Assembly: GCA_030537835.1 (NCBI GenBank)
Contig: JAUNVB010000017.1
Location: 1-36,263 of the forward strand
Source of the DNA: Andreesenia angusta
GTDB taxonomy: Bacteria > Bacillota > Clostridia > Tissierellales > Gottschalkiaceae
Direction of reading: 5' to 3'
Length of the DNA: 36,263 nucleotides
Under the pieces are notes generated by a model, which saw nothing but the letters and a program-made list of their open reading frames with translations, had not been told where the DNA came from and made no database searches. Below, in pieces: positions 32,888-36,263 of the stretch (its first letter is position 1; each line of letters starts with the position of its first letter). The position numbers and the translations under genes were made by a program.

Positions 32888-34567
32888 TTATTTAATTATA
32901 TTTTCAATTGTCTCTACAGCTTTTAATAATTGTGAATCATACTTTAAATAATCTGGACCTATATTCTCAGCATTACCCATTTCAATATCGATATCTGGGC
33001 TAATACCTACTCCATCTATTTTATTACCATTCGGTGAGTAGTATTCGCCTACTGTCAATTTAAATCCTGTTCCATCAGGTAAATCTACTACAGTCTGTAC
33101 AGTTCCTTTTCCAAATGTCTTCTTACCTATAAGCATACCTGTGCAATGATCCTTAACTGCTGCTGCAACAATTTCTGATGCAGATGCCGTATATTCATTT
33201 ATTAAAATTACATATGGTAGTTCAACTATTTTCTCAGACGATTGTATTTGATTAACTCTCCCATCTTTACTTATAGTAGAATATAGATCCCCTGGACCTA
33301 CTAAATCATCTGCCATATTTCTTGCAGGCCTTACTAGTCCACCCTTATTATATCTTAAATCGATTATAAGGGCTTTTGCACCTTTGTCTTTTAAATCCTC
33401 ATAATATTTCTTAAAATCATCATATGTTGATTCTTCAAATACGCCTACTTTAAGATAAGCTATATTTTCTTCAAGCATTCTAGGAAATACTGTTTCAATT
33501 TTAATCTTTTCCCTCAATATTGTCTCTATTATTTCTATCTCATTGCCTTCTTCATCTTTTCTCAATACCTTTATATCTAAAGGCGTGCCTACAACTCCAT
33601 TTAGCTTTCTAGTAGCTGCATAAACTTCATATCCATCAAACTTCTCTCCATCTATAGACTCTAATATATCTCCTGCCTTAATTCCTGCTCTATCGGCAGG
33701 GCTATTTTCTAAAACTGCAAATACTTCTATATTATTATCCATATTATTAGTCAAATGAACTCCGATTCCTATGAAAGATCCTTTAAGATTAGCCTTTAAA
33801 TTTTGATAGCTATTTATATCAAGATATTTTGAATTACTATCATTTAAAAATTCAAATATCTCTTCTATAGATTTATTCCTTAGCTCTTCTTCATCAATAC
33901 TATCTCCATAATTCTGTTTTATGAAATTTATTATCTCTTCCTTCTTTTTATCTACAGGCAGATTGAAATCGATATCCGTATTCTCTGCTAATTTTTCTAA
34001 TTTAGTTATAATTACTGCAGCTTCTCCTCTAGTTATCTTATTGAAGGGTTTAAAATTTCCATCTGGATAACCGTTTAAAAGCTTCATACCCGCTAATACA
34101 TGAATAAAATGCTCAGCCCAATTATCTTTTATATCTGGAAAATCATTATCTACACCATCTAATGATAGCATATTTTCATTTTTTAAATATCTATATAACA
34201 TTGTAACAAATTCAGATCTAGTTATTTCTTCCGTCGGTTTAAATGTTCTATCTGGATAACCTGTTATAACTCTTTCATTTAATAGATGTTTTATATAAGG
34301 TTCACTCCATCTATCATCTATATCAATCAAATAATTATTTTCTGAATCCCTATCTCCTATGTATCTAGATATTATTGCACTAGATTCTTCTCTAGTTAAC
34401 GAACCTTGGGGATTGAATCTGCCATCAGGATATCCTTTTATCATATTTTTTTCACTTAAGTATTCAATTTCAGCTTTTCCCCAATAGCCATCAATATCTG
34501 TATAAGCAAAAGCAGTTGAACTGAATATCATGCTAGCTAGAGAAAGTATCAATATCTTTTTTTTCAT
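32888..34567 (-). CDS. Cell-wall-anchored C-terminal processing peptidase (SLH-PDZ-S41)
   Basis: 559 aa from the chosen start. Signal peptide (1-21, ending AFA), three SLH motifs (about 22-70, 82-128, 143-190) that bind secondary wall polymer, a linker, a CtpA-type N-cap (ending GSFIGIGV), PDZ (about 265-340; ENSPADRAGIKAGDI) and the S41 core with LIINEYTASASEI-like motif. Ser462 and Lys487 (GKKTFGKGTVQ) with Gln491 keep the 25/29-residue spacing of the Prc Ser-Lys dyad (numbered from this start), so it should be active. The frame begins 12 nt up at GTG within the GGAG region; ATG at 34567 opens the signal peptide. It follows the SLH/transglutaminase gene, both in the same SLH format. Confidence 0.93.
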   Translation of the reverse strand: MKKKILILSLASMIFSSTAFAYTDIDGYWGKAEIEYLSEKNMIKGYPDGRFNPQGSLTREESSAIISRYIGDRDSENNYLIDIDDRWSEPYIKHLLNERVITGYPDRTFKPTEEITRSEFVTMLYRYLKNENMLSLDGVDNDFPDIKDNWAEHFIHVLAGMKLLNGYPDGNFKPFNKITRGEAAVIITKLEKLAENTDIDFNLPVDKKKEEIINFIKQNYGDSIDEEELRNKSIEEIFEFLNDSNSKYLDINSYQNLKANLKGSFIGIGVHLTNNMDNNIEVFAVLENSPADRAGIKAGDILESIDGEKFDGYEVYAATRKLNGVVGTPLDIKVLRKDEEGNEIEIIETILREKIKIETVFPRMLEENIAYLKVGVFEESTYDDFKKYYEDLKDKGAKALIIDLRYNKGGLVRPARNMADDLVGPGDLYSTISKDGRVNQIQSSEKIVELPYVILINEYTASASEIVAAAVKDHCTGMLIGKKTFGKGTVQTVVDLPDGTGFKLTVGEYYSPNGNKIDGVGISPDIDIEMGNAENIGPDYLKYDSQLLKAVETIENIIK

Positions 34568-34710
34568 TAATAAATCCACTCCATTTCTTATTCCAATGAG
34601 TATTTATTCCCATTATTAGTATATTATATATTATTTTATTGAAAATATCTTTAATTATTGCATAATTGTAACTATTTTTAATTTTAATTAAATTTATAGC
34701 CTTAAAATGA

Positions 34711-34742
34711 GATTAAATCAGACATCTATGCCTGATTTAATC
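34711..34742 (-). terminator. Hairpin at the end of the SLH-transglutaminase gene
   Basis: GATTAAATCAG (34711-34721) and CTGATTTAATC (34732-34742) form a perfect 11-bp stem with a 10-nt loop that takes in the stop codon. The minus-strand tail (TCATTTTAAGG) has a short T run. The remaining 143 nt before the next gene are AT-rich with a TATAAT but no firm -35. Confidence 0.6.
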
Positions 34743-36095
34743 TATTTCTACTAATGCATTAGGATATTTATTTAAATCCCAATCATGATCTTTTCCAATC
34801 TCCATATCTGTGAGTAGAAAATAATCATATCTAATCGTATTAAATATATCTGGTACCGGATCATCCCATGTTGTATCTATATGATACCAATTTTGTCCTA
34901 TTTGAACTAAATTCCATGCATGTGGTCCATCATAATTCTTATTATGAGCTTCACCTATTACGTATAGAGCATTATAGCCTAATTCTTTTAATAGCCTATA
35001 ATTCAATAGTGCATAGGCCTGGCAGACACCTTCACCTGAAGATACTATTGAATAAGGTGAATGTACATTTATACCTTTTTCATTCAATCTATTATCGTCT
35101 CCATCACTGTATTTAGCCGTAGTAACGATTAAATCATGTGCAGCCTTTATTCTATCAATATCATTGTCATAATCTCTCAATATTATATCTGCATTTTCTT
35201 TAACGAATCTATCTATTTCTTTTTCTGCATTTCTATCGTGTAAAAAATCAGCCTTTATAAAGACTTCTGATTTATTTAATAGAGTTCTAACCTCAACTCC
35301 TAAACTACCTATTATTCCTTCAAAATAAGTTCCTAAAAAATTCTCCTTATATATATCTACAACCTCTTGAGGAGTCAGTTTCTCATTGTATTTAAATGAG
35401 AAAATTGGATTAAATTCATTAAATCCCTTTTGTAATTCATCGTATATACCTTTTCCTTCTATCTCTTGTAATGAGACTATATAATTCTTTAAGAGACTGA
35501 TAACTTTCGCAACCTGACCTCTACTAATTGGATCATTTGGATGAAATTTTTTATCTTCGTATCCATCTATTAATCCAAGTGCTGATAGAACTCCAATTTC
35601 TTTTTCGCCTTTTATACCTTCTGTATCTGAATACAATATAAAATCTTCATCTAGATTCTTTATATTTTTATACAAATAATTATAAGCTAAAATAGCAAAA
35701 TCTTCTCTTGTAATATCTTCATTTGGATGAAATCCACCATCTTCATATCCATTTATTAGGCCTTGTTCTTTAATACTATTTATAGGATTATAATACCAGT
35801 CGTCAGTATCTATATCATTAAAATTATTATTAATCGGCTCTATTTCTCCTGTCAAATTATAGATTATAGCTGCAACTTCAGCTCTAGTCATAGATTTATC
35901 TAATCTGAGGTCTCCATCTGGATACCCAGTGAATATCTCAGAATCTATTAAATTATTCATATAATCTTCTGCCCAATGCTTTTCTTTAAATCCATTATTC
36001 AATCTAGAATTTATTTTTTTTATCGTCTTATTAGAACTACAGCCCGTCAATAGAGCGATTATAACTATTAAGAGCAAATATCTTCTATATTTCAT
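34737..36095 (-). CDS. SLH-domain lipoprotein with transglutaminase-like domain
   Basis: 452 aa. N-terminal lipobox LLTGC gives Cys19 as lipidation site. Three SLH motifs (about 39-85, 92-140, 152-200; GYPDGDLRLDKSMTRAEVA, GYEDGGFHPNEDITRED, GYEDKKFHPNDPISRGQ) follow, then a 110-residue spacer and a C-terminal transglutaminase/protease-like domain with SSGEGVCQAYALL (Cys358), HAWNLVQIG (His392) and YHIDTTWDDP (Asp407): a complete Cys-His-Asp triad. Such domains are cysteine peptidases or crosslinking enzymes; substrate unknown. The lipid anchor plus SLH is unusual, since SLH alone retains proteins at the wall. ATG with GGAGGG upstream. Follows the mechanosensitive-channel gene by 29 nt. Confidence 0.92.
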   Translation of the reverse strand: MKYRRYLLLIVIIALLTGCSSNKTIKKINSRLNNGFKEKHWAEDYMNNLIDSEIFTGYPDGDLRLDKSMTRAEVAAIIYNLTGEIEPINNNFNDIDTDDWYYNPINSIKEQGLINGYEDGGFHPNEDITREDFAILAYNYLYKNIKNLDEDFILYSDTEGIKGEKEIGVLSALGLIDGYEDKKFHPNDPISRGQVAKVISLLKNYIVSLQEIEGKGIYDELQKGFNEFNPIFSFKYNEKLTPQEVVDIYKENFLGTYFEGIIGSLGVEVRTLLNKSEVFIKADFLHDRNAEKEIDRFVKENADIILRDYDNDIDRIKAAHDLIVTTAKYSDGDDNRLNEKGINVHSPYSIVSSGEGVCQAYALLNYRLLKELGYNALYVIGEAHNKNYDGPHAWNLVQIGQNWYHIDTTWDDPVPDIFNTIRYDYFLLTDMEIGKDHDWDLNKYPNALVEID

Positions 36096-36124
36096 ACATT
36101 CCCTCCAGTATAAAAGTATTCATA

Positions 36125-36263
36125 CTATTGTGTCTTATTTTCATAATTCTTAATGAATATATCGACTTGAGAATAAGGTATTACTAATTCATTCTGATCA
36201 AATTTCTTTTTAATCTCCTCTAATAAATGGAATTTCACTTCTAAATAATCTTTAGGTCTTACC
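36125..36263 (-). CDS. MscS-family mechanosensitive channel, C-terminal fragment (5' part outside window)
   Basis: The last 45 codons of a leftward gene that runs off the right edge. The peptide begins VRPKDYLEVKFHLLEEIKKKFD and ends IPYSQVDIFIKNYENKTQ. The pattern xxxDYxxVKFxLLExIKxxFDxxxIxIPxxQxDIxI is the end of the cytoplasmic cage domain of small-conductance mechanosensitive channels. TAG stop, then 29 nt to the next ATG, so probably the head of, or co-transcribed with, the SLH-transglutaminase gene. Too short to say more. Confidence 0.8.
   Translation of the reverse strand, partial: VRPKDYLEVKFHLLEEIKKKFDQNELVIPYSQVDIFIKNYENKTQ

Noticed and set aside
1..36263. CRISPR array, insertion sequence, integrase or tRNA attachment site
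   Set aside because: No spaced direct repeats, transposase motifs or tRNA-like cloverleaf found by eye; gene order is ordinary housekeeping.

Overview
The window is AT-rich and gene-dense, and almost everything is transcribed right to left on the minus strand. It looks like housekeeping chromosome from a low-GC Gram-positive anaerobe. The evidence is a PolC-type replicase, UPF0122 (YlxM) next to ffh, RbgA, S-layer-homology (SLH) proteins, a DUF1836 protein and a DUF3787-like small protein, with strong GGAGG ribosome binding sites throughout. The mix points to Clostridia/Tissierellia; I cannot name the genus. I see no rRNA, tRNA, insertion sequence, prophage or CRISPR array.

In the direction of transcription, the right end (36263 to 32888) starts with the 3' end of an MscS-family channel gene. 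An SLH/transglutaminase-like lipoprotein and an SLH/PDZ/S41 protease follow. Next comes an SRP and envelope block (32793 to 28546): ftsY, a YlxP-like DUF503 gene, a YpmS-like membrane-anchored protein, a small membrane protein, a hemolysin III (PAQR) gene and an exported MsrA-MsrB fusion. A divergent promoter pair at about 27860-27952 separates the rightward DUF1836 gene from the leftward ylxM-ffh-rpsP-khpA-rimM-trmD translation and RNA-maturation operon. Then come rplS with its own leader, rbgA, rnhB, a DEAD-box helicase, yraN and a cyclophilin.

A small rightward gene (DUF3787-like) interrupts at 19417. Beyond it lie comM-like yifB and dprA, topA, rpsB-tsf, pyrH-frr-(small protein)-uppS-cdsA, and dxr-rseP-ispG-GT2-polC. 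These combine DNA processing, protein synthesis, UMP/phospholipid/undecaprenyl supply, the MEP isoprenoid pathway and replication. The order from rpsB to polC is the classic clostridial arrangement. The left end carries an independently transcribed gene (51-710) that looks like a type II thioesterase without its catalytic serine and histidine.

Promoters of the form TTGNNN-17/18-TATAAT can be read directly upstream of pyrH, rpsB, topA, rplS, ylxM, the DUF1836 gene, hemolysin III and the thioesterase-like gene. Many intrinsic-terminator hairpins are visible, several between genes that leave little room for a new promoter. The items I would look at first are the degenerate thioesterase, the double-dyad hemolysin III promoter, the lipoprotein-plus-SLH transglutaminase, and the structured leaders and possible attenuators around rpsB-tsf, rplS, rimM and the ypmS-like gene.
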